13,881 nucleotides of DNA. Source: Candidatus Rokuibacteriota bacterium (lineage in GTDB: Bacteria; Methylomirabilota; Methylomirabilia; Rokubacteriales; JACPHL01). Position 1 is the stretch's first letter. Every line of letters starts with the position of its first letter. The notes under the pieces are model-generated. The model was given only the letters and a program-made list of their open reading frames with translations, did no database searches and was not told where the DNA came from. Position numbers and translations under genes: made by a program. Below are positions 6,189 to 11,883 of this stretch, piece by piece. The DNA lies in NCBI GenBank assembly GCA_016188625.1, contig JACPHL010000042.1:1-13881 (forward strand), given 5' to 3'.

Positions 6189-6809
6189 ATGACCCCCCGG
6201 CCCAGGCTCCGGCCTGCTCGCGGCCGACCCGGGAAGGCGGCCACCCGCCAGAAGATCCTCCAGGCGGCGATGGAGGTCTTCGCGCGGAAGGGGTATCACC
6301 AGGCGGTGGTGGATGACATCGTCAAGGCCTCGAGGACCTCCAAGGGCGCGGTCTACTTCCACTTCCCCGGCAAGGCGGAGCTCTTCTCCGCGCTGGTGGA
6401 CGAGTTCGCCGCCCGGCTCGCCTCGACCGTGGCCGAGGCGATCGAGGGCCGGCGGGGCGGCCTGGCCAAGGTCCAGGCCGCGCTGGAGAGCTGTCTCGGG
6501 ACCTTCGCCCGCCACCGGGAGTCGGCCCGGCTCCTCGTCATCGAGTCGGTAAGCCTCGGACCGGCCTATCAGGCCAAGCGCCAGGAGATCCACGGGCGGT
6601 TCGCCGCGCTCATCCGATCCTACCTGGACCAGGCCGTCGAGGAGGGCTCCATCCCGCCCCTCAACACCGAGGTGGCGACCTACGCCTGGCTCGGGGCCGT
6701 GAACGAGCTGGTGATCCAGTGGCTCCACACCGGTCGGCCCGACCTCACCCGCGACGTCCTCCCCACCCTGACGGCCCTGTTTCTCCGCTCCATCGGCGCC
6801 CGCAGTTAA
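6189..6809 (+). CDS. TetR/AcrR family transcriptional regulator
   Basis: A 206-residue regulator. The N-terminal helix-turn-helix domain spans about residues 19-66 (TRQKILQAAMEVFARKGY, then VDDIVKASRTSKGAVYFHFPGK, the hallmark recognition helix and YFHF segment). The C-terminal ligand-binding domain is all-helical and of unknown ligand. It is divergent from mqnD across 38 bases, so it probably acts on its neighbours. The perfect palindrome at 968-987 over the mqnE promoter is a typical TetR-family site and a plausible target. The gene is followed by a strong hairpin at 6811-6841, two bases after its TAA. Confidence 0.9.
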   Translation: MTPRPRLRPARGRPGKAATRQKILQAAMEVFARKGYHQAVVDDIVKASRTSKGAVYFHFPGKAELFSALVDEFAARLASTVAEAIEGRRGGLAKVQAALESCLGTFARHRESARLLVIESVSLGPAYQAKRQEIHGRFAALIRSYLDQAVEEGSIPPLNTEVATYAWLGAVNELVIQWLHTGRPDLTRDVLPTLTALFLRSIGARS

Positions 6810-6810
6810 A

Positions 6811-6841
6811 CTCGGAGGGGGGCTAAAGCCCCCCTTCCGAG
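6811..6841. terminator. G/C-rich hairpin repeat, copy 1, likely terminator between tetR and phzF-like gene
   Basis: CTCGGAGGGGGGC, loop TAAA, then GCCCCCCTTCCGAG pair into a 13-bp stem with one bulged T. It starts right after the tetR stop. There is no T-run, so it is not a classical intrinsic terminator. Almost the same arms with a different loop occur at 10616-10644 after another stop codon, which indicates a dispersed element. Confidence 0.6.
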
Positions 6842-6854
6842 CACCTGAGGAGGA

Positions 6855-6898
6855 GGCGTCGATCCCTCGCTCCACACGTTCCGCTCGGGACCGACGCC
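6855..6898. repeat. Palindromic repeat, short form (44 bp)
   Basis: Arms GGCGTCGATCCC (6855-6866) and GGGACCGACGCC (6887-6898) are complementary with one mismatch, around a 20-base centre containing TCGCTCCACACGTTCCGCTC. The same arms and centre ends occur at 13691-13855 with about 120 extra bases inserted. It lies between the convergent tetR and PhzF-like genes. No coding potential. Confidence 0.7.
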
Positions 6899-6940
6899 GC
6901 CCCCCACAAAGGCCCGGCTCGGGTATGCGCCTGGACATCC

Positions 6941-7846
6941 CTAGGCGTCGGGGAGCACGAGGGTCCCCTCGAGGACCGTCACCGCCTCACCCCCGACCCG
7001 CACCGCTCTGGGCCGGCCCCGCTCGACCTCGAGCTCGACGAGGAGCCGGCCCGGGCGGCCGAGGGTGTCCCCCTGCTCCGCCCTGAAGCGGCGGATCCCC
7101 TCCCCCGCGGGCAGCCGACCGACCTCCCAGCAGTAGACGGCCAGCGAGGCGTGGACCGAGCCGCTCGCCGGGTCCTCGGGGATGCCGTAGTGAGGGGCGA
7201 AGAAGCGGGAGTGGGTCAGGGAGTCCGGCTCGATGGCCTCGAAGGTGGTGAGGCAGAGCCCGCGCAGCCCGCGCGCCGCGGCACTACGGGCGAGGACGGT
7301 CGGATCGGGGGAGAGGAGGTGGAGGACCCTGAGGGAGCGGCAGGGGACGATCAGGTCGCGCTCGGGCGTGAGCACGGCCGGCAATTCGGCGATCTCGTTG
7401 GCGGGAAGCCCGAGGGCCTGGGCGAGCGGGTCGAGGTCGTCGGCGTAGGGCTTGAGGATCGGGACGGCCGGCTCCAGCCAGATCAGGAGCGCGCCGTCCG
7501 CCTCCTCGACCGCCACGGGGAGGAGCCCGCCGAGGGTCTCGCAGGTGAGCCGGCGCCGCCCCTCGACCCTGAGCTGGCCGGCCCCGACCAGGACATGGAC
7601 GGTGGCGACCGTGGCGTGGCCGCAGAAGGTCAGCTCCCGGGTGGGGGTGAACCAGCGGAGCCGGTAGTCGGCGCCGGGCCGGGTCGCGGGGAGGAGGAAG
7701 GCGGTCGCGGGAAGGTTCATCTCCCGGGCGACCTCCTGCATCTCCGCCTCGGAGAGCCCGGCGGCGTCCAGGACCACCGCGGCGGGATTGCCGCCGAACG
7801 GCGCCCGGCTGAAGGCGTCCACCTGGAAGAGCGCGACCCGACGCAT
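6941..7846 (-). CDS. PhzF family isomerase-like protein with altered active site
   Basis: A 301-residue protein of the PhzF family (diaminopimelate-epimerase-like fold), whose members catalyse isomerisations such as that of dihydro-hydroxyanthranilate, though most are uncharacterised. Family marks are GGNPAAVVLD (residues 18-27), FTPTRELTFCGHATVA (66-81) and the second-domain EDPASGSVHASLAVY. In PhzF the general base is a Glu in an N-L-S-E-T motif; here the motif reads N-L-P-A-T, with Ala47 at that position, so classical isomerase chemistry is doubtful. I chose the ATG at 7846 because MRRVALFQVDAF is the usual family start; a GTG at 7861 would add five residues. It is divergent from the ThDP enzyme. 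Confidence 0.83.
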   Translation of the reverse strand: MRRVALFQVDAFSRAPFGGNPAAVVLDAAGLSEAEMQEVAREMNLPATAFLLPATRPGADYRLRWFTPTRELTFCGHATVATVHVLVGAGQLRVEGRRRLTCETLGGLLPVAVEEADGALLIWLEPAVPILKPYADDLDPLAQALGLPANEIAELPAVLTPERDLIVPCRSLRVLHLLSPDPTVLARSAAARGLRGLCLTTFEAIEPDSLTHSRFFAPHYGIPEDPASGSVHASLAVYCWEVGRLPAGEGIRRFRAEQGDTLGRPGRLLVELEVERGRPRAVRVGGEAVTVLEGTLVLPDA

Positions 7847-7890
7847 AGTCCTGAGCAGCACGGCGATGATAGCCCGCGCGCCGCGGCGGC

Positions 7891-7906
7891 GTCAACGTCG
7901 GTTGAC
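7891..7906. promoter_or_regulatory. Inverted repeat overlapping the -35 of the ThDP-enzyme promoter
   Basis: GTCAAC, spacer GTCG, GTTGAC: perfect 6-bp arms. The right arm supplies most of the -35 box (TTGACT). This is a plausible operator for an unidentified regulator in the divergent region between the PhzF-like gene and the ThDP enzyme. Confidence 0.4.
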
Positions 7907-7930
7907 TTGCCACGACCGCTGGGCCATACT
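7902..7930 (+). promoter_or_regulatory. Sigma70-type promoter of the ThDP enzyme gene
   Basis: -35 TTGACT (7902-7907, 5 of 6), a 17-base spacer, -10 CATACT (7925-7930, 4 of 6). It lies about 39 bases upstream of the ATG at 7969, which has an excellent ribosome site GAGGAGG (7957-7963) five bases before it. Confidence 0.65.
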
Positions 7931-7968
7931 GGCCGCGGCCTGACGGCGACGACTCTGAGGAGGCTGGC

Positions 7969-9630
7969 ATGGGAAAGGTCACGGCGGCCCACCTCCTGAT
8001 GCGCACCCTCCGCCAGCACGGGGTGGACCGGATCTTCGGGCTCTGCGGGGACCACGTCAACTCCATCTTCAACGCCTGCCTCGACGAGGGCATCCGGGTC
8101 ATCGACACCCGGCACGAGTCCGGGGCCACCCACATGGCCGACGGCTGGGCGCGGGTCACCGGCACCCCGGGGGTCGCGGTCGTGACCGGCGGGCCGGGGC
8201 ACACCAATTCGCTGACCGGGATCGCCACCGCGTGGATGGCCGGGAGCCCGATCCTGGCCATCAGCGGACAGTACGAGACCGGACTGGCCGAGCGCGGCGC
8301 CCTCCAGGAGGTGGACCAGGTGGGGATGGTCCGCGGGATCACCAAGTGGGCGCGGACGGTCACCGACCCCGAGCGCCTCCCCCACTACGCCGCCCTGGCC
8401 CTTCGGGCCGCCACCGAGGGGCGGCCGGGCCCGGTGCACCTGTCGATCCCCGTCGACGTCTCCTCGGCCGAGCTCGACGAGGGCCGGGTGCGCCTGCCCC
8501 CGGTGATCCAGCCGGAGCCGCCGGCCGCGCCCGAGGCGGCCATCGAGGCCGCCCTCGAGCGCCTCCGCGGCGCGGCGCGCCCCGTCGTCATCGCCGGGAG
8601 CGGGGTCTGGTGGGGGCGCGGCGTCGAGCCGCTCCGGCGGCTCGTGGAGATCGCCTCGCTCCCCTGCTTCACCATCGGGCTCGGCCGCGGCACCCTGCCC
8701 GACGACCACCCCCTCTGCCTGGGCTACGCCGATCCCCTCCTGAACCCGGTGGCTCGCGAGATCGCGCGGGCCGACGTCATCCTCCTCCTCGGCAAGCGGA
8801 TCGACTTCCGGCTCGGCTACGGGCGGCTCCTCGGGACCGAGCCGTTCCTCATCCAGGTGGACATCCACGCCGCCGAGCTGGGCCGGAACCGACCCGCCCA
8901 GCTCCCCCTCCACGCCGACTGCGGCGAGGTCCTCCGCCAGCTCGCGCGGGCCGCCGGGCGCCAGCGGGGGTGGGGCGAGAAGCCCTGGGTCGAGGAGCTG
9001 CGGCGGGCGCGCCGCTCGGCCCAGGAGGCCCGGCAGGCCGACGAGCGTTCCGAGGCGAGCCCGATCCACCCGCTCCGGCTCGCCCGGGAGCTACGCGAGT
9101 ACTTCGACGGCGAGGTCGTCTTCGCCATCGACGGCGGCGACTTCGCGCAATGGTGCCGGATCGGGCTCCCCGCCCGTCAGCCCGGTCACTGGCTCCGCCT
9201 GGGCGCCCTGGGGACCGTGGGCGCGGCCATCCCCCTGGGGATCGCCGCCCAGCTCGCCCGCCCCGGCGTGCCGGTGGTGATCCTCATCGGCGACGGCGGC
9301 TTCGCCATGAACGGCTGGGAGCTCCACACCGCCCTCCGCCACGGGGCGCCGGTGATCGTGGTGGTGGGCAACGACCAGGGGTGGGGGATGGAGCGGCAGC
9401 TCCAGGCCGCCTTCTACGACCGGACGGTGGGGGTCGAGCTCGGGCTCGTCCGCTACGATCGGGTGGTCGAGGCCATGGGCGGCCACGGCGAGCATGTGGA
9501 GCACCCGGCGGAGCTCCTCCCGGCCCTGGACCGCGCGGTGAAGTCGGGGAAGGTCGCCTGCCTCAACGTCATGGTCCAGGGGCTCCCGAGCCCGCTCACC
9601 CGGTCGAACATCGCCCGCCAGCGGGGGTGA
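7969..9630 (+). CDS. ThDP-dependent decarboxylase/carboligase (acetolactate synthase / 2-hydroxyacyl-CoA lyase-like)
   Basis: A 553-residue protein with the full three-domain layout of the family. The N-terminal Pyr domain has the ThDP-activating Glu50 (DTRHESGATHMADGWAR) and GGPGHTN. The middle domain follows at about 190-330. The C-terminal PP domain has the Mg/ThDP motif GDGGF starting at residue 441 with its Asn at 468. The loop ALQEVDQVGMVRGITKWA resembles both acetolactate synthase and 2-hydroxyacyl-CoA lyase/oxalyl-CoA decarboxylase. No regulatory ilvN-type subunit follows, which argues against biosynthetic acetolactate synthase. The substrate is undecided. The start is well supported by promoter and ribosome site, and a small membrane-anchored gene follows after 5 bases. 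Confidence 0.85.
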   Translation: MGKVTAAHLLMRTLRQHGVDRIFGLCGDHVNSIFNACLDEGIRVIDTRHESGATHMADGWARVTGTPGVAVVTGGPGHTNSLTGIATAWMAGSPILAISGQYETGLAERGALQEVDQVGMVRGITKWARTVTDPERLPHYAALALRAATEGRPGPVHLSIPVDVSSAELDEGRVRLPPVIQPEPPAAPEAAIEAALERLRGAARPVVIAGSGVWWGRGVEPLRRLVEIASLPCFTIGLGRGTLPDDHPLCLGYADPLLNPVAREIARADVILLLGKRIDFRLGYGRLLGTEPFLIQVDIHAAELGRNRPAQLPLHADCGEVLRQLARAAGRQRGWGEKPWVEELRRARRSAQEARQADERSEASPIHPLRLARELREYFDGEVVFAIDGGDFAQWCRIGLPARQPGHWLRLGALGTVGAAIPLGIAAQLARPGVPVVILIGDGGFAMNGWELHTALRHGAPVIVVVGNDQGWGMERQLQAAFYDRTVGVELGLVRYDRVVEAMGGHGEHVEHPAELLPALDRAVKSGKVACLNVMVQGLPSPLTRSNIARQRG

Positions 9631-9635
9631 GCGCG

Positions 9636-10016
9636 GTGACCCGGGGGGTGGTCGCCGCGCTCCTCGTCGGGCTCGCCGCCGGGGCGGCGCTCGGCCTGCT
9701 CGGCCCCCGCTACTGGCCGGAGCTCACGGCCCCCTTCGAGGGGAAGCGCGAACTGCTCCAGGGAGAGGTCCTGCGCGAGGAGCGGCGGGAGGACCGCTAC
9801 CTCCTCACCCTGAAGACGCCCGAGGGGGCGATCCTGGCGATCTTCCGGGAGCGCGCCGCGGAGGTGGATCTCCTGGTGGACCCCGGCGATCGCGTCACCC
9901 TGGCGCTCCGGGGCTACGCGCCGTTCGTGACCGACCCTCGCATTGCGCGGGTAATGAAGCGGGATCAGGGCGCGGCGCCTCCGGCCGCCCCCGCACCCTC
10001 ACCGACGGGCCGCTAG
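9636..10016 (+). CDS. Small N-terminally membrane-anchored protein, unknown
   Basis: A GTG start five bases after the stop of the ThDP enzyme gives a 126-residue protein. Residues about 5-23 form one Ala/Leu/Gly-rich hydrophobic helix that could be a membrane anchor or uncleaved signal. The rest (about 40-105) alternates in a way that suggests a small beta barrel (LLQGEVLREE, RYLLTLKTPEGAILAIF, VDPGDRVTLALRG), perhaps OB-like. The tail is Ala/Pro rich. No family recognised. The tight spacing suggests co-transcription with the ThDP enzyme, but no functional link is visible. Confidence 0.65.
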   Translation: MTRGVVAALLVGLAAGAALGLLGPRYWPELTAPFEGKRELLQGEVLREERREDRYLLTLKTPEGAILAIFRERAAEVDLLVDPGDRVTLALRGYAPFVTDPRIARVMKRDQGAAPPAAPAPSPTGR

Positions 10017-10108
10017 GATCGCCCTCCGAACGGCATCGCATGCCGCCCCGGATCGGCTGGCGCCCCTTCCGCGAACGCGCGCACCGCGCAACGGGGCAAG
10101 GACGCAAC

Positions 10109-10135
10109 TTATCCACTTATCCACACTCATCCACA
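10109..10135 (+). promoter_or_regulatory. Three tandem DnaA-box-like 9-mers
   Basis: TTATCCACT (10109-10117), TTATCCACA (10117-10125, an exact match to the classical DnaA box) and TCATCCACA (10127-10135), all in the same orientation with starts 8 and 10 bases apart. This could be a DnaA-binding site or a short tandem repeat that resembles one. No dnaA, dnaN or other replication gene is nearby. Confidence 0.5.
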
Positions 10136-10169
10136 AATCCGGAATCCCTGCGTCCCTCGCGGCGCGCGA

Positions 10170-10191
10170 CGGGCTCGTCCACGCGAGCCCG
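10170..10191. other. Perfect 8-bp hairpin in the intergenic region
   Basis: CGGGCTCG, loop TCCACG, CGAGCCCG. It lies 150 bases after the end of the gene at 9636-10016 and has no T-run. It may be a weak terminator or a regulatory structure. Confidence 0.3.
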
Positions 10192-10296
10192 CGACCATTC
10201 ACGATTTCGACGCCTCGGCGTGGCGAAGGCCGATGGCGCAAGGGCTCCAGCGGGGTGCCCGCCGAGAATCGGCCACCGGCGCAGCGAAACATTTTC

Positions 10297-10326
10297 TTGA
10301 CAGGGTCCCGCTCAACGTTGCTTCAT
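10297..10326 (+). promoter_or_regulatory. Tentative promoter of the 80-residue gene
   Basis: A perfect TTGACA (10297-10302) preceded by the AT-rich ACATTTTC. The -10 is poor: the best candidate at acceptable spacing is CTTCAT (10321-10326, 18-base spacer, 3 of 6). This would give a leader of about 35-40 bases. Confidence 0.35.
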
Positions 10327-10369
10327 TGAGAGCGGTTGCTAGGGGAGCCTCTCACGCTCGGAGGTCACA

Positions 10370-10612
10370 ATGGAGGTCTCGAGGAAGCCGCTCGCAAAGG
10401 TGGAAGGGAAGAAGAAGCTCCGACTGAGCGGACTGGTGATTCAGTGGCGCGGAACCCCGAACCTCGACGACTGGGTCGCGTTCATCGTCAACGGGACGAG
10501 ATCCCGACGGCTGATCCTGGCAGATCGCACCTCTGAGCGGAAGGTCAAGACCCTCCTCCATCGGATCGAGGGGCTCTCCAAGCGGGAGATCGAGCGGCTG
10601 GCCAAGGGATGA
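10370..10612 (+). CDS. Small basic protein of unknown function
   Basis: An 80-residue protein, rich in Lys and Arg, with no membrane segment or signal. A GGAGG site (10360-10364) lies five bases before the ATG, which supports it as a real gene. The N-terminal half looks like beta strands (KLRLSGLVIQWRG, DDWVAFIVNG, SRRLILADR), the C-terminal half like a helix (ERKVKTLLHRIEGLSKREIERLAKG). I do not recognise the family; a small nucleic-acid-binding protein is only a guess from charge. It is preceded by a possible promoter and followed three bases later by a hairpin repeat. Confidence 0.65.
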   Translation: MEVSRKPLAKVEGKKKLRLSGLVIQWRGTPNLDDWVAFIVNGTRSRRLILADRTSERKVKTLLHRIEGLSKREIERLAKG

Positions 10613-10615
10613 CAA

Positions 10616-10644
10616 CTCGGAGGGGGGCTCCGCCCCCCTTCCGA
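10616..10644. terminator. G/C-rich hairpin repeat, copy 2
   Basis: Arms CTCGGAGGGGGGC and GCCCCCCTTCCGA around a TCC loop, beginning three bases after the stop of the 80-residue gene. The arms are the same as at 6811-6841 after tetR; only the loop and the last base differ. It probably acts in termination or transcript protection as part of a dispersed repeat. Confidence 0.6.
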
Positions 10645-10645
10645 C

Positions 10646-10695
10646 GGCCCCCGGCGAAGCCGGCCGGTCGCTCTTCAGCGACCGGCTTTGGGGCC
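10646..10695. other. Three-way-junction inverted repeat
   Basis: An outer 6-bp stem (GGCCCC 10646-10651 with GGGGCC 10690-10695) encloses two hairpins: CGGC-GAA-GCCG (10652-10662) and CCGGTCGCT-CTTC-AGCGACCGG (10664-10685). It lies directly after the hairpin at 10616-10644 and between convergent genes, so it may stop transcription in both directions. Confidence 0.5.
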
Positions 10696-10717
10696 TGTCT
10701 CCCCCCAAGGTCAAACT

Positions 10718-11137
10718 TCAGCGCCCCGGCTCGACCCCTTCCTCGGTCGGCAGGGGGATCCCCCACCTCAGCGTGAACCCGAAGGCCGCGGCGCCGGTCG
10801 CCTCGCGATCGTCGCTCGGCACCCGCGGCGCCGTCCACCCGGCGAGCCCCGCCCGCACCGCCGTCCCCGGCCCCGTCGGGACCGTCACCGTCAGCGGCGC
10901 GAGGAACGCCGGTTCGTGGCGCGCCCGTATCCGCTCGGGGTAGTACTCCTCCTGCCGCACGCGGTCGATCTCGCGCGGCTGCCCCGGCTCGAACCGGACC
11001 CCCGGGGCCCTGGGCGGCGGCGGGACCCGCACCTCGATCCCCTTCCTCGGCGGCTCCTCGGCCAAGGCGGGCATGCTGCCGGCCACCGCGCCGGCCAGAA
11101 GGACCAGAACCAGGAGCGCTCTCGGATAGCTACCCAT
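10718..11137 (-). CDS. Secreted proline-rich protein, unknown
   Basis: A 139-residue protein with a clear signal peptide: a charged start (MGSYPR), a hydrophobic core (ALLVLVLLAGAVAG) and an ALA cleavage site after residue 26. There is no Cys at the cleavage site, so it is not a lipoprotein. The mature part of about 113 residues begins proline-rich (RVPPPPRAP), then has a polar region and a C-terminal stretch with possible beta strands (PAFLAPLTVTVP, GAAAFGFTLRWGIPLP). It could be periplasmic or an outer-membrane-associated fragment; no family recognised. GGAGG precedes the ATG by about five bases. It is 65 bases downstream of the TenA-like gene on the same strand and may share its transcript. 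Confidence 0.65.
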   Translation of the reverse strand: MGSYPRALLVLVLLAGAVAGSMPALAEEPPRKGIEVRVPPPPRAPGVRFEPGQPREIDRVRQEEYYPERIRARHEPAFLAPLTVTVPTGPGTAVRAGLAGWTAPRVPSDDREATGAAAFGFTLRWGIPLPTEEGVEPGR

Positions 11138-11202
11138 CCTTCCCTCCTCTATCCGGCGTCCCTGTCGATTAGACGACGGAGCGTCGTGGGCCGATTCACC
11201 CT

Positions 11203-11871
11203 TCACGGGAGCCCTGACGCCTCGGCCATGGTGTCCCAGAAGAGCTGCTCGTAGGCCTGCAGGAGCCGGGCCGCCCGCCTCACCCGGTCCGGCGCGACCC
11301 CGCGCGCGAGCCCGGCCTCGATCACGTGGCGGGCGGCCGCCTCGAACTCGGGCGAGGGGGTGGCGAACAGATCGAGGAACGCCACCGCCTCTCGGGGAAG
11401 CCCGTACCGCGCCTGGAGGGCCCGGGAGAGTCGGCCGCAGTTGGCGCCCCACGCCGGGAAGTTGACGAGGAAGGCCGCCGCCACCTCGGCCTCCGAGCCG
11501 TACAGGGCGAGCCAGGCCATGTAGGCGGTGTAGGCATGGGCCCCTGCCAGGGGCTCGTAGGCCCCGAGCTCCGCCTCCCGGACCCCGAGGGCCTCGCCGA
11601 GGCGGAGGAGGAGCTGGAAGGCCTGGGCCTCGCCCTGGAGGGTGACCAGGAAGAAGCCGCGGCCCGGCTCCTCCCCGGAGCGGGCGAGCAGGTGGGCGAC
11701 GCTCCGGAGGTCGGAGCCGATGATGTGGTACTGCTCGCCCACGAAGGGGCGCAGACGCTCGCGGGGGACCGCGCCGGCCTCGATGGCGGCGACGTAGCGG
11801 TGGTCGCGGATGGCCGCCTCGACCGGGGCGATCGCCCGGCGGATCTCCTCGAGGAGGGCGTCCACTGTCAT
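11203..11871 (-). CDS. TenA/PqqC-like protein (haem-oxygenase-like fold)
   Basis: A 222-residue all-helical protein. The C-terminal AYEQLFWDTM (residues 207-216, with Glu208) corresponds to the conserved Glu-x-x-Phe-Trp of TenA, and NFPAWGANC (137-145) resembles the Cys-containing helix of TenA aminopyrimidine aminohydrolases. EQYHIIGSDLRS near residue 46 sits where TenA has its substrate Asp. Related folds include PqqC and iron-dependent oxygenases, so the reaction (thiamine salvage, or an oxygenase) is not settled. The stop codon of the upstream gene lies within its ribosome site (TAGGAGG, 8 bases before the ATG), so it is translationally coupled to the Rossmann-type gene. Confidence 0.7.
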   Translation of the reverse strand: MTVDALLEEIRRAIAPVEAAIRDHRYVAAIEAGAVPRERLRPFVGEQYHIIGSDLRSVAHLLARSGEEPGRGFFLVTLQGEAQAFQLLLRLGEALGVREAELGAYEPLAGAHAYTAYMAWLALYGSEAEVAAAFLVNFPAWGANCGRLSRALQARYGLPREAVAFLDLFATPSPEFEAAARHVIEAGLARGVAPDRVRRAARLLQAYEQLFWDTMAEASGLP

Positions 11872-11883
11872 GGTCCGGACCTC

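Larger units (their letters stand above)
10017..10369. other. 353-bp gene-free intergenic region
   Basis: No convincing protein-coding frame. It holds three tandem DnaA-box-like sequences (10109-10135), a perfect 8-bp hairpin (10170-10191) and a candidate promoter (from 10297) for the small gene at 10370. Its AT content is locally higher than in the rest of the window, around 10109-10140 and 10285-10300. Confidence 0.6.

Noticed and set aside
4462-6192. Long plus-strand open frame antisense to the hydrolase and mqnD
   Set aside because: It is a GC-driven shadow: the minus strand encodes two recognisable families with intact motifs across the same bases, and the plus-strand translation has no domain.
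10040-10300. 86-codon plus-strand frame in the intergenic region
   Set aside because: No ribosome site, it crosses the DnaA-like boxes and the hairpin, and the translation is a basic, featureless sequence; nothing supports it as a gene.
10017-10369. A complete chromosomal origin (oriC)
   Set aside because: Only three boxes, no extended AT-rich unwinding element, and no dnaA, dnaN, gyrB or parAB genes nearby.
11173-11187. Inverted repeat ACGACG-GAG-CGTCGT between the TenA-like gene and the secreted-protein gene
   Set aside because: Six-base arms with a three-base loop are common by chance at this GC content, and there is no T-run or second copy.
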